A stretch of DNA of 64,000 nt from Acrocarpospora phusangensis (GTDB lineage Bacteria; Actinomycetota; Actinomycetes; Streptosporangiales; Streptosporangiaceae). The stretch covers positions 1 through 64,000 of the forward strand of contig NZ_BOOA01000015.1 in assembly GCF_016862995.1 (NCBI RefSeq), in the 5' to 3' direction. The translations under genes and the position numbers were made by a program. This document shows positions 8,836 to 17,835 of this stretch, piece after piece; within the stretch, counting starts at the first letter, position 1; the number at the start of each line of letters is the position of its first letter. Under the pieces are notes generated by a model that was given only the letters and a program-made list of their open reading frames with translations, was not told the DNA's origin and made no database searches.

Positions 8836-9959
8836 AGCCGCTCCAGTTGCTCTCCGTACAGGCGAATGTGCTCGGCCACCAGCTGATCGGTGCCGAGCGA
8901 GGACAGGGCCCAGGCGCGCGCGTTCGCACCGAGCCCGGGATGTGCTCCGCCGAGCACCTCGGAGATCACCCGGGCCAGCGCGCCCGGGGTCTTCGGCGGC
9001 ACCAGCAGGCCGCGCCGGGGCGAGCCGCCGAGCAGCTCGGGCGTGCCGCCGACCGCGGTGGCGATCACCGGCCGCCCGGCCGCCATCGCCTCCATGACCG
9101 CGTTGCTCAGCCCCTCCACCAGCGACGGCAGCACGACGGCGTCGGCCCGGTACAGCAGCGGCCGCACGTCGTCGATCGCGCCGAGGAACCGGCAGTCCAC
9201 CCCCAGCCGGTCGGCCTCGCGCGCCAGCGCCTCCCGCTCGGGCCCCTCTCCGGCCAGCACGACCGTCCCGCCCGTACGGCTCACCGCCGCCAGCAGATCC
9301 CGCTGCCCCTTCTCCGGCCGCAGGTTGGCCACACACGCCAGCACCGGCCCGGGGGCGTCCAGCGGGAGCGGCCGTACCCGTTCGAAGGCGGCGGCCGGCA
9401 GCCCGTTGTAGACCACGGCCAGCTTGCCCAAGGACAGCGACTCGGCCTGCGCCGTCCGGTTGGCCACCGCGTACGCGTTGGCGATGACCAGGTCCGTCAT
9501 CCGGTTGACCCCCCGTACGGCGGCCTTCCGCAGCAACCCGGCGGGGACGGCCGCACTCCGGCGGCCGGACACCACGACCGGCACCCCGGCCAGCCGCCCG
9601 GCGGGCACCCCCAGCAGATAACCCCTGGTCAGAAAGGTGTGCAGCACGTCAGGGGTCTCCCGGCGGAGCATCGCCACCAGCCGCCCGAGCGCCCACGCGT
9701 TCCCCGCCGCCGCCCACGGCGCCCCCGCCGCGCGGCCCACCCGCCGCAGGCCGAGCCGGAGCACCCGGACGCCCGCGTCGCGGAGCTCCCGCCCGCGCGG
9801 CCCGCCTTCGAACAGGACCAGCACGGTGACGTCGACGCCCTGCTCACTCAGGCCGCCGGCGAGCAGGACCAGCTGTTTCTCGGTTCCGCCGCGCCCGAGC
9901 TGGTCGATGAGGAGGCAGACCCGGCGGACACGGGCCGGAGCCCTGGTCAAGATCGGCAT
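8823..9959 (-). CDS. Glycosyltransferase family 4
   Basis: A 378-aa GT-B fold glycosyltransferase. The N-terminal domain has LIDQLGRGGTEKQLVLLA, the glycine-rich acceptor-side loop. The C-terminal domain has VANLRPEKGQ and the nucleotide-sugar motif VLPSLVEGLSNAVMEAMA followed by PVIATAVGG, including the E-x7-E arrangement. I chose the ATG at 9959; an in-frame GTG at 9989 would add ten residues, and neither has a strong ribosome-binding site. It is a close paralog of the gene at 10007-11140, which suggests a local duplication with divergence to add successive sugars. Confidence 0.9.
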   Translation of the reverse strand: MPILTRAPARVRRVCLLIDQLGRGGTEKQLVLLAGGLSEQGVDVTVLVLFEGGPRGRELRDAGVRVLRLGLRRVGRAAGAPWAAAGNAWALGRLVAMLRRETPDVLHTFLTRGYLLGVPAGRLAGVPVVVSGRRSAAVPAGLLRKAAVRGVNRMTDLVIANAYAVANRTAQAESLSLGKLAVVYNGLPAAAFERVRPLPLDAPGPVLACVANLRPEKGQRDLLAAVSRTGGTVVLAGEGPEREALAREADRLGVDCRFLGAIDDVRPLLYRADAVVLPSLVEGLSNAVMEAMAAGRPVIATAVGGTPELLGGSPRRGLLVPPKTPGALARVISEVLGGAHPGLGANARAWALSSLGTDQLVAEHIRLYGEQLERLCAE

Positions 9960-10006
9960 ATCGCGCAGGGTAGTGGACCGGCCGCGCACCGCAATGATCG
10001 TGTTTT

Positions 10007-11140
10007 CTATCTGCCGGACAGCAGTTGTCCATAGATGCTCAAATGCCGGTCCACGGTCACCCCGGCGTGCAGGTGCTCCACGCTCCAGGCCCGCGCGGCG
10101 GCGGCCAGTTCACCGGCCCGCGCGGGGTCGCGCAGCAGGCGTTCCAGGGCCGCGGCCAGCGCCTCCGCGTCGCCGGGCGGCACCAGCAGGCCGCGTCCCG
10201 TCAGGAGTTCCGGGATGCCGCCGACCGCGCTGGCCGCCACCGGCACCCCGGCCGCCATGGCCTCCATGACGGCGATCCCGAGCGGCTCCGACAGCGACGG
10301 ATGGGCGACCACGTCGGCCCTGGCCAGCCAGCGGCCCACGTCGGGCCGGGAGCCGGGCAGTCGCAGGTCCAGGCCGAACGCCCGCGCCTGCCGGGTCAGC
10401 GACTCCCGCTCCGGGCCCTCGCCGAGCACCACCAGCGTGCAGTCCAGGCCGCGCTGCCGCAGCAGGGCGGCCGCGCCGACCAGCACGCTGTGGCCCTTCC
10501 AGCGGTGCAGGTTCCCGATCGCCAGGATCACCGGCCGCTCGGTGGCCAGGGCGGCGGGCTGGTGCCGGGCGAAGGCTCCGGCCGTCAGCCCGTTGTAGGC
10601 CACTCCGATCTTGGCGGCGGGCGTCCTCGTCACCGTCCTGACCTGCCGGGCCAGCTCCTGGCTGACCGCGATCAGATAGTCGGCCCGCCGGCTCGCCCGC
10701 CGGTCCAGCAGGCGCATCGCCGCGGACAGCCGGTGCTGGTCCGGCGCGGTGTGGCGGCCGGCCACCAGCACCCGCACCCCGGCCGGCCGGGCCAGCGCGG
10801 CGGCGGCCACGTAGCACTGGAACAGATGCGCGTGCAGCACGTCCGGGCGGGTCCGCCGCAGGTACCGCACCATCCGGGCGCTGCCCCGCACCAGGGCCGG
10901 CACCGCGCGCCACCCGTCCCGCAGGAACGTGCGGAAACCCAGGTCCACCACCGGGATGCCGGCCGAGCGCAGGTGCGCCTCGCGGGGCCCGCCGCCGAAC
11001 ATCACCAGGACCTCGGTGCGCACCCCCCTGGCCTTCAGCTCTCTGGCCAGTAAGACGACCTGGTGTTCCGCCCCGCCCAGGCCGAGGTGGCCGATGAGCT
11101 GCACCACCATCCCGGGACGGCGCGAAGTGTTACGGAGCAT
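10007..11140 (-). CDS. Glycosyltransferase family 4
   Basis: A 377-aa GT-B glycosyltransferase and the first gene of the leftward polysaccharide operon. It has QLIGHLGLGGAEHQVVLLA near the N-terminus and, in the C-terminal domain, NLHRWKGHSVL and SLSEPLGIAVMEAMAAGVPV, the donor-binding E-x7-E region. It is paralogous to the next gene. The ATG at 11140 was chosen over an in-frame upstream start at 11167, which would enter the 44-bp gap to the divergent operon. Donor and acceptor are unknown. Confidence 0.9.
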   Translation of the reverse strand: MLRNTSRRPGMVVQLIGHLGLGGAEHQVVLLARELKARGVRTEVLVMFGGGPREAHLRSAGIPVVDLGFRTFLRDGWRAVPALVRGSARMVRYLRRTRPDVLHAHLFQCYVAAAALARPAGVRVLVAGRHTAPDQHRLSAAMRLLDRRASRRADYLIAVSQELARQVRTVTRTPAAKIGVAYNGLTAGAFARHQPAALATERPVILAIGNLHRWKGHSVLVGAAALLRQRGLDCTLVVLGEGPERESLTRQARAFGLDLRLPGSRPDVGRWLARADVVAHPSLSEPLGIAVMEAMAAGVPVAASAVGGIPELLTGRGLLVPPGDAEALAAALERLLRDPARAGELAAAARAWSVEHLHAGVTVDRHLSIYGQLLSGR

Positions 11141-11184
11141 GACCGTGATAGTACTCAGCGTGATCATCGGTGCAAGGAGGTCGC
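11141..11184. promoter_or_regulatory. Divergent promoter region of the two polysaccharide operons
   Basis: Only 44 bp separate the start codons of the leftward operon (11140) and the rightward operon (11185). The rightward gene has a strong AAGGAGG at 11174-11180. Promoters for both directions must overlap here or lie inside the first genes. No clear -35/-10 pair could be fixed. Confidence 0.45.
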
Positions 11185-12408
11185 GTGGAGTTCCTGGTCG
11201 TCTTGATTGCGGCGGTGGCGGTCGCCTGGCTGGTCAGGGCCGCCCTCCCGGGCCGGGTGGCGGCGCGGGCGCTGCCGGTCCTGCTGGTGGCGCTGGCCGT
11301 ACGGCTGCTCGTGCACGTCCTGGTGATCAGAACCGACCTGCTCGGGTACGGCGGCGACAACCTCACCTACGAGGCCTGGGCCGGCGAGATCGCCCAGTAC
11401 TGGTCGCTGTCGGACTTCCATTTCATCACCGCGGCCGAGATGAGCAGGCTCCACGCGGTGGCCGTGCCGTGCAACCTGTTCGCCCTGGTCATGATGGTCT
11501 GCGGCGGCCCGGCGCCGCTGGCCTGCACGGCCGTGGTCGGGCTGGTGGCGTGCGCGCTGTGCGTGGTGCTCTACCGGGCGGCGCGGCTGGTGGGGGCGGA
11601 CGAGCGGGCGGCGTTCCGGCTGCTGGTGCTCACCGCGTACATGCCGTCGTTCCTGTTCCATACGTCTGACACGTTCAAGGACGGGATCAACGCGTTTCTC
11701 GTGGTGTCCTGTCTGTATCTGATCCTCTCGTATCTGCGCCGCTTCGACGTACGCAAGCTGCTGCTGCTGGCGCCGCTGCTGTGGGCGCTCTGGCATGTGC
11801 GGCCGTACATGGTGTTCATGTGCGCGCTGCCGCTGGCGGTCGGGCTGCTGCGCTCGAAGTGGGTCATGGGCGTCGGCGCGGTGGCGGCGGTGGCCGCGCT
11901 GCTCATGCTGCAGGACCTGCCGCTGGACGTGATGCGGGAGCAACTCGACCGCGGGCAGTCCGCGATGGTGCGCGGCGCCAACGCGGCCGGCGGGTCCGGG
12001 GTGGTCTTCGCCGACGGCGGCGATCCCTGGGCGGCCCTCGGCCCGAAGGTGCTCTACACCGTCTTCTCGCCGTTCCCGTGGGCGGACGGCAGCCTCGTCT
12101 TCCAGCTGGGCAAGATCGAGACCCTGATCTGGTACGTGCTGCTCGTCATGGCCGCCATCGGGGCCCGGCGGCTGTGGCGGCGGGACCCGCGATTGCTGCT
12201 CATCCTGGCACTCTTCCTGCTTCCGGCGACCCTCGCGTACGCGACGACGATGGCAAACGTGGGCCTAATCCTTCGCCAGCGCATGCCAATCGTCATGGTC
12301 ACGACCCTGCTGTCGGCACTCGCGTGGACCAAACTTCCGGCCGAGCCGCAACCGGCTGCCGAAGAGAACGACACCACCAGAGAACACACGGGGGCCGTGC
12401 ATGGGTGA
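11185..12408 (+). CDS. Multi-pass membrane protein, candidate polysaccharide polymerase (Wzy-like)
   Basis: A 407-aa protein with about ten hydrophobic helices and a large loop near residues 50-75 (YGGDNLTYEAWAGEIAQYW). The helix starting SDTFKDGINAFLVV, near 160, is preceded by HTSD, the sort of charged periplasmic-loop position seen in polymerases and GT-C enzymes. No enzyme motif fixes the function. Membrane topology and position in a cluster otherwise lacking a polymerase make Wzy the best inference; a GT-C glycosyltransferase is the alternative. GTG 11185 has AAGGAGG 4 nt upstream. It overlaps the next gene by 8 bp. Confidence 0.65.
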   Translation: MEFLVVLIAAVAVAWLVRAALPGRVAARALPVLLVALAVRLLVHVLVIRTDLLGYGGDNLTYEAWAGEIAQYWSLSDFHFITAAEMSRLHAVAVPCNLFALVMMVCGGPAPLACTAVVGLVACALCVVLYRAARLVGADERAAFRLLVLTAYMPSFLFHTSDTFKDGINAFLVVSCLYLILSYLRRFDVRKLLLLAPLLWALWHVRPYMVFMCALPLAVGLLRSKWVMGVGAVAAVAALLMLQDLPLDVMREQLDRGQSAMVRGANAAGGSGVVFADGGDPWAALGPKVLYTVFSPFPWADGSLVFQLGKIETLIWYVLLVMAAIGARRLWRRDPRLLLILALFLLPATLAYATTMANVGLILRQRMPIVMVTTLLSALAWTKLPAEPQPAAEENDTTREHTGAVHG

Positions 12409-13555
12409 GCGAATCAGGGTCATGAGGGTGATCGCGCGGATGAACGTGGGCGGGCCCGCGCTCCAGGCGGTCACGCTCCTCGAGCACCTCGACCGGGACC
12501 GGTTCGACCAGCGCATCTACACCGGCGCGCTGGCCGCGGGCGAGGGCGACTACCTCGACCTGCGCGGGCAGGGCGCGACCGCGATCCGGGTGCCGGGCCT
12601 CGGCCGCTCGATCGGCCCGCGCGACGACGTCCGCGCGCTGGCCCGGCTGGTCAGGGAGATGCGCGAGTTCCGGCCGCACATCGTGCACACCCACACCGCC
12701 AAGGCCGGCGCGCTCGGCCGGGTGGCCGCCACGATCGCCCGGGTGCCGGCCCGGGTGCACACCTTCCACGGGCATCTGCTGCACGGCTACTTCACCGGGG
12801 CCAAACGGGCGGCGATGATCGCGACCGAGCGCGGCCTGGCCCGGCTGAGCCACCGCCTGGTGGCGGTCGGCGAGCAGGTCCGGGACGACCTGCTGGCGGC
12901 CGGCATCGGCCGGCCGGAGAAATACGTGGTGCTGCCCCCGGGCACGCGGGTGCCGCCGCTGCCGGCCAGGGAGGCGGCCCGCGCCAAGCTCGGCCTCCCG
13001 CAGGAGGTGCCCGTGGTCGCCTACATCGGCCGGATCACCCAGGTGAAACGCCCCGACCGCTTCCTGGCGGCGGCCCGGCTGATCCGCGGCGCGGTGCCGG
13101 ACACGCGTTTCGCCGTGTGCGGCGACGGCGACCTGGCCGAGACCCTGCGCGACGAGCCGGGCCTGCATCTGCTCGGCTGGCGGCCGGACCTGGAGACCGT
13201 GCACGCCGCCGCCGACCTGGTGCTGCTCACCTCCGACAACGAGGGCACCCCGCTGTCGCTGATCGAGGCCGGGCTGTCCGGCCTGCCCTGCGTGGCGACC
13301 CGGGTCGGCAGCGTGCCCGAGGTGGTCGCGGACGGCTACACCGGCCTGCTGGCCCGCTGCGACAGCCGTGAGCTGGCGGCCGCGGCGATCCTGCTGCTGA
13401 CCGACCCGGCGCTGGCCGGGCGGATGGGCCGGGCCGCCGCCGCGCGGGCCGAGCAGCTGTTCGGCATCCCGCGTTTCGTGGACGACGTGCGCGCGCTGTA
13501 TGAGGACCTTTATCAGCACAACCCGGTTCTGGCGGATATTTCCGGCGGACGGTGA
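12401..13555 (+). CDS. Glycosyltransferase family 4
   Basis: A 384-aa GT-B glycosyltransferase. The N-terminal domain has VIARMNVGGPALQAVTLLEHL and HTHTAKAGALGR. The donor domain has IGRITQVKRPDRFL near residue 210 and SDNEGTPLSLIEAGLSGLP near 280. This pattern is typical of WcaL/CapM-like polysaccharide transferases. Its ATG lies inside the end of the membrane-protein gene (8-bp overlap), so the two are coupled. Confidence 0.9.
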   Translation: MGERIRVMRVIARMNVGGPALQAVTLLEHLDRDRFDQRIYTGALAAGEGDYLDLRGQGATAIRVPGLGRSIGPRDDVRALARLVREMREFRPHIVHTHTAKAGALGRVAATIARVPARVHTFHGHLLHGYFTGAKRAAMIATERGLARLSHRLVAVGEQVRDDLLAAGIGRPEKYVVLPPGTRVPPLPAREAARAKLGLPQEVPVVAYIGRITQVKRPDRFLAAARLIRGAVPDTRFAVCGDGDLAETLRDEPGLHLLGWRPDLETVHAAADLVLLTSDNEGTPLSLIEAGLSGLPCVATRVGSVPEVVADGYTGLLARCDSRELAAAAILLLTDPALAGRMGRAAAARAEQLFGIPRFVDDVRALYEDLYQHNPVLADISGGR

Positions 13556-13662
13556 ATGGCAATTTAAACCGCCAGGCGACACGGAAATCTCGGTACACGC
13601 ATTTCCGCGACCCCGGTCCTAAAGTGATCTCGAATATCGATCACATGCCATTGGGGTGGGAT

Positions 13663-14610
13663 ATGCGATTGCTGATCACCGGTGGCGCGGGATTCATCGG
13701 GGCGAATCTCTGCGCTTTTCTGACGGGATTTCCCGGGGTACGCGGAGTGGTCGCGCTGGACGATCTGAGCACGGGGAGCGCCGCCAACCTGGAGGGCGCC
13801 TCGGCCGAACTCGTCGAGGGCTCGATCCTGGACCGGCCCCTGCTGGACGGGTTGGCCGCCGCCGCCGACACGGTGGTGCACCTGGCCGCCAGGCCCTCCG
13901 TGCCCAGATCGCTGGCCGACCCGGTGGCCAGCCACGACGTGAACGCGACCGGCACGGTGAACGTGCTGGAGGCCTGCCGGAAGAGCGGGGCCCACTTGAT
14001 CCTCGCCTCCTCGTCCTCCGTCTACGGCGACACCGAGGTCTCGCCCAAGCACGAGGACCTGGCCACCCGCCCGCTCAGCCCGTACGGCGCGAGCAAACTG
14101 GCGGCCGAGGCGTACGCGCTGGCCTACGGCAAGTCCTTCGGGCTCCCGGTGCTGCCGCTGCGCTTCTTCAACGTGTACGGCCCGCTCCAGGCCGCCGGGC
14201 ACGCGTACGCCGCCGTGATCCCCGCCTTCGTGGACGCGGCGCTGCGCGGCGAGCCGGTCACCGTGCACGGCGACGGGGAGCAGACCAGGGACTTCACCTA
14301 CGTCGGCACGGTCGTCCGGCTGCTGGCCGACGCGGCCCTGCGCCGGGTCACCGGCGACACCCCGGTCAACCTGGCCTTCGGCACCCGGGTGCCGGTCAAC
14401 CGGCTGATCACGATGATCGGCGAGATCCTGGGCAAGGCACCGGCCGTCCGGCACGTGCCCGCCCGGGTCGGGGACGTGCGCCACTCGCAGGCCGCCTGCG
14501 ACCGGCTCGGCCGCCTCTTCCCGACCGTCGACCCGGTCCCGCTCGGGGACGGGCTCAAGCACACCGTGGCCTGGTTCGAACGCACCCTCACCAGCGCCGG
14601 GACGGTCTGA
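13663..14610 (+). CDS. NAD-dependent nucleotide-sugar epimerase (GalE/WbpP-like SDR)
   Basis: A 315-aa extended SDR starting MRLLITGGAGFIGANL (NAD motif at residues 7-14). It has the SSSSVYGD serine region near 122-129, the catalytic YGASK near 147-151, and the C-terminal HGDGEQTRDFTYV. This is the profile of a 4-epimerase acting on UDP-Glc, UDP-GlcNAc or a uronic acid. The frame is open upstream to 13552, but GGGGTGGG just before 13663 and the family N-terminus favour this ATG. It lies 1 nt before the dehydrogenase gene. Confidence 0.88.
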   Translation: MRLLITGGAGFIGANLCAFLTGFPGVRGVVALDDLSTGSAANLEGASAELVEGSILDRPLLDGLAAAADTVVHLAARPSVPRSLADPVASHDVNATGTVNVLEACRKSGAHLILASSSSVYGDTEVSPKHEDLATRPLSPYGASKLAAEAYALAYGKSFGLPVLPLRFFNVYGPLQAAGHAYAAVIPAFVDAALRGEPVTVHGDGEQTRDFTYVGTVVRLLADAALRRVTGDTPVNLAFGTRVPVNRLITMIGEILGKAPAVRHVPARVGDVRHSQAACDRLGRLFPTVDPVPLGDGLKHTVAWFERTLTSAGTV

Positions 14611-14611
14611 C

Positions 14612-15859
14612 ATGCGCAAACTCATGGTCATCGGCCAGGGGTACGTCGGCCTGCCGCTCGCCGTGGAGGCCGCCGAGGCCGGCTACGACGTGACGGGCGT
14701 GGACGTCGACGTCTGCCGGGTCAAGCTCCTCAACGCGGGCGAGTCCTTCGTCGAGGACGTGAGCTCGGCCCGGCTGGAGGCGGCCCTGCTGGCCGGGCGC
14801 TACCGCGCCGTGCTGGACCCGGCCGAGTCGCCCGCCTTCGACGTCTGCGTGATCACGGTGCCCACGCCGCTGCGGGACGGCGCGCCCGACCTCAGCCACA
14901 TCGTCTCGGCGGGCGAGTCCATCGCGCCGCTGCTGCGGCGGGGCCAGACCGTGGTCCTGGAGTCCACCACCTACCCGGGCACCACCGAGGAACTGCTCCA
15001 GGAGATCCTGGAGGACGGCAGCGGGCTGCGCGCGCCCGAGGACTTCCACCTCGGCTACAGCCCGGAGCGCATCGACCCGGGCAACCCGCGCTGGGGGCTG
15101 GCCAACACGCCGAAGATCGTGTCGGGCGTGTCGGAGTCCTCGCTGCGGGCCGTGGCGGACTTCTACTCCGACATCGTGGAGCGGGTCGTCCCGGTGTCGG
15201 GCACCCGGGTGGCCGAGCTGTCCAAGCTGCTGGAGAACACCTTCAGGCACGTCAACATCGCCCTGGTGAACGAGCTGGCGGTGTTCGCCGCCGAGCTCGG
15301 CATCGACGTGTGGGAGTCCATCGACGCGGCGTCCACCAAGCCGTTCGGGTACCTGCGGTTCGTGCCGGGGCCGGGGGTGGGCGGGCACTGCCTGCCGATC
15401 GACCCGTCGTACCTGTCGTGGAAGGTGAAGCGGTCGCTGGGGCACAACTTCCGGTTCGTGGAGCTGGCCAACGACGTCAACGAGCACATGCCCGACTATG
15501 TGGCGCACCGGTTGATGCTGGGGCTCAACCAGCGGGGGCTGCCGGTGCGGGGGAGCAGGGTGCTGCTGCTCGGCATGGCGTACAAGAAGAACACCGGCGA
15601 CGCGCGGGAGTCGCCCGCGGCCGAGGTGGCCAAGCGGCTGCGGCGGCTCGGCGCGGACGTCGCGGCCGTGGACCCGTTCGCGGCGCCGCCGGCCGGGGTG
15701 GAGCCGGTCGACCTGACCCCGGAGGAGCTGCGCCGGGCCGACGCGGTGGTGCTGCTGACCGACCACGACGTGTTCGACTACGCGCTGGTGCAGGAGCACG
15801 CCTCCTACATCTTCGACACCCGCCGCCGGTGCGAGGGGGAGAACGTGGAGCTGCTGTAG
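14612..15859 (+). CDS. UDP-N-acetylglucosamine/UDP-glucose 6-dehydrogenase
   Basis: A 415-aa NAD-dependent dehydrogenase that oxidises C6 of a UDP-sugar to a uronic acid in two steps. It has the Rossmann motif GQGYVGLPLA near residues 8-17, ESTTYPGTT near 127-135, the catalytic loop GVGGHCLPIDPSYL with Cys260, and the C-terminal nucleotide domain (LLLGMAYKKNTGDARESP). GGHCLPIDP with a following YLSWK is typical of the UDP-GlcNAc/ManNAc dehydrogenase branch (WbpA/Cap5O) rather than UDP-Glc. It is the last enzyme gene of the rightward operon and a likely source of the acidic sugar. Confidence 0.92.
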   Translation: MRKLMVIGQGYVGLPLAVEAAEAGYDVTGVDVDVCRVKLLNAGESFVEDVSSARLEAALLAGRYRAVLDPAESPAFDVCVITVPTPLRDGAPDLSHIVSAGESIAPLLRRGQTVVLESTTYPGTTEELLQEILEDGSGLRAPEDFHLGYSPERIDPGNPRWGLANTPKIVSGVSESSLRAVADFYSDIVERVVPVSGTRVAELSKLLENTFRHVNIALVNELAVFAAELGIDVWESIDAASTKPFGYLRFVPGPGVGGHCLPIDPSYLSWKVKRSLGHNFRFVELANDVNEHMPDYVAHRLMLGLNQRGLPVRGSRVLLLGMAYKKNTGDARESPAAEVAKRLRRLGADVAAVDPFAAPPAGVEPVDLTPEELRRADAVVLLTDHDVFDYALVQEHASYIFDTRRRCEGENVELL

Positions 15860-16064
15860 CGATTCAAGAGTTCCCAAAGTGAAGCGGATATAGCGCCATT
15901 TATACCTATTTGGCTGATGTTTCCTTTGGGTCGGAACTGCCGATACATGTCGTGAACGCCTGGCCTTGCGGTCTGTGCCCGACATCGGCTTTCTGAGCGA
16001 ATTTCCGCCGATTCGAGGAGTGCGCGCGGCCGGCGTGCGGATTCGTTGAAATCGGGGGAAAGCC

Positions 16065-17780
16065 ATGAATATCGGACGCCTGCGTCCGCGGAGAGCGCAG
16101 GTGGTGGGCCGCATCGCGGTCACCACCGCGCTCGCCGGCCTCAGCCTCATCGTCACGACCCTGCCCGCGTTGGCGGAGACGCTCAGTTCCGAGAGCTTCG
16201 CCGGAGCCAGGATCCCGGCCGGCGGCTGGGTGATCGGCAGCCCCAAGGGCGTCGACTACCCGTGCGCCACGGCCGCCACCGCCAGCACGCCCGGCCTGCT
16301 GCCGGCCTGCCGGGAGGTCGTGGCCGGGAAGGCGAAGGCGGACCCGGACGGCGGCGGCGCGTTCCGCCTCACCGACAACAGCTCCTTCAACGCGGGTTCG
16401 CTGCTGTTCGACAAGCCGATCAGGGCCGATCGCGGCGTCACCCTCGAATTCGACATGTACCAGTACAAAGGCAAGCCGACCACCGACAAGTACGGCAAAC
16501 GCGGCGCGGACGGCATCGCCTTCTGGATCGTGGACGGTTCCCGGACCAAGGTCGACCCCGGCGCGGCCGGCGGCGGCCTCGGCTACAACGGCCTGACGGG
16601 CGCGTTCGTCGGCATCGGCTTCGACGAGTTCGGCAACTTCTCCAGCACCCCCGGCGGTCCCGGCGGCCCCGGTCTCAAGCCCAACACCGTCGCCGTCCGC
16701 GGCTCGGCCTCGGCCGGCTACAAGTATCTGTTCGGCAAGTCGCTCGACCCGGTCACCCACCCGATCGCCGTCGACGCGGCCACCCGGCGGGCCGACGCCA
16801 GACGCCGTGTCAGCGTCGGCATCAACTCTGACAACATCATGAACGTCACCGTCGACTTCCAGGACGGCAAGGGTCCGCAGCCGGTCGTCGTCGACCTGGA
16901 CCTGGACCGGCTGCCCGGCCAGGAGCCGCTGCCCAAGACGCTGAAGGTCGGCTGGGCCGCCGCCACCGGCAACGCGGCCGCGGTGCACGAGATCGGCGGC
17001 TTCACCGCCCGTACGCTGGACGCCGACATCAGGCTGACGGTGGGCGGCGACAGGGAGCTCACCGCGGGCGTCGGGGGCAGCGTCACGCTGACCGCCACCA
17101 ACGCGCTCAACGCCGGCATCAGCACCGGACCGGTCACCGTCGGGTACGACGTCGGCGCCGGCCTGACCGTCACCAGGGCCGCCGGTCCCGGGTGGATCTG
17201 CACCACCGGCGGGCAGAAGGTCTCCTGCACCCGGAGCGACCCGCTGCCGCCGGGCGCCGCGTACCCGCCGATCGCGCTCGACGTGACCGCCGGGCTGGGG
17301 GCCGTGCTCGGCAGCGTGCCGGTCACCGCCTCGCTCACCGGGGCGCCCACGGCCGCCGTGGTTGGCGCGCTCACCGTCAAGCCGGCCGCGACCAAGGCCG
17401 TCGTGAAGATCGCGTCCAGCCCGAACCCGTACGCGGCCGGCGGCCGGTTCAACTACACCGCCTCCGCCGCCAACCCCGGCCCCGGCCCGCTGACCGGAGC
17501 CAGGATCGCGGTCACCTGGCCGCCCGCGTTCAAGCCGCTCAAGTGGAGGTGCACGGCTTCGGGCGGCGCCGTCTGCCCGGCGGCGGAGGGCACGGGCGAC
17601 GTGGCCGCCACCGCCGACCTGCCCATCGGCGCCGCGCTCACCTACACCCAGGACTGCCAGATCCCCGTGGGCGTGACCGCGTCGTTCACCGCCTCGATCG
17701 CGCTGGTGGCGCCGGGCAGCGGCTGCACGGACCAGAAGCCGTGCGTCGCCGCCGAGACGAACAGACCTGGCCTGCCGTAG
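16065..17780 (+). CDS. Secreted L-type-lectin-like protein with DUF11-like repeats
   Basis: A 571-aa exported protein. A signal peptide ends near Ala37 (TTLPALA then ETLSS). Residues about 38-325 resemble a bacterial L-type lectin: LEFDMYQYKG, DGIAFWIVDG and a conserved GLGYNGLTGAFVGIGFDEFGNF, split across the family's beta-sandwich. Two C-terminal modules (about 325-430 and 445-560) look like DUF11 surface-adhesin repeats, each with a cysteine pair. It sits just after the polysaccharide operon, so binding of that glycan is an attractive inference. ATG 16065 has GGGGGAAAG upstream. No LPxTG or membrane anchor is visible, so it is likely released or held by carbohydrate. Confidence 0.8.
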   Translation: MNIGRLRPRRAQVVGRIAVTTALAGLSLIVTTLPALAETLSSESFAGARIPAGGWVIGSPKGVDYPCATAATASTPGLLPACREVVAGKAKADPDGGGAFRLTDNSSFNAGSLLFDKPIRADRGVTLEFDMYQYKGKPTTDKYGKRGADGIAFWIVDGSRTKVDPGAAGGGLGYNGLTGAFVGIGFDEFGNFSSTPGGPGGPGLKPNTVAVRGSASAGYKYLFGKSLDPVTHPIAVDAATRRADARRRVSVGINSDNIMNVTVDFQDGKGPQPVVVDLDLDRLPGQEPLPKTLKVGWAAATGNAAAVHEIGGFTARTLDADIRLTVGGDRELTAGVGGSVTLTATNALNAGISTGPVTVGYDVGAGLTVTRAAGPGWICTTGGQKVSCTRSDPLPPGAAYPPIALDVTAGLGAVLGSVPVTASLTGAPTAAVVGALTVKPAATKAVVKIASSPNPYAAGGRFNYTASAANPGPGPLTGARIAVTWPPAFKPLKWRCTASGGAVCPAAEGTGDVAATADLPIGAALTYTQDCQIPVGVTASFTASIALVAPGSGCTDQKPCVAAETNRPGLP

Positions 17781-17835
17781 CCCCTTGGTCCATAGCCGGT
17801 TTCGGGCGTGGCCACCGTCGTGGTGGCCGCGTCCG

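Noticed and set aside
15933-15957. ECF-type promoter (GGAAC with a downstream CGT) before the lectin gene
   Set aside because: The spacing between GGAAC and the only CGTG is about 13 nt, short for ECF sigma factors, so it was not listed as a feature.
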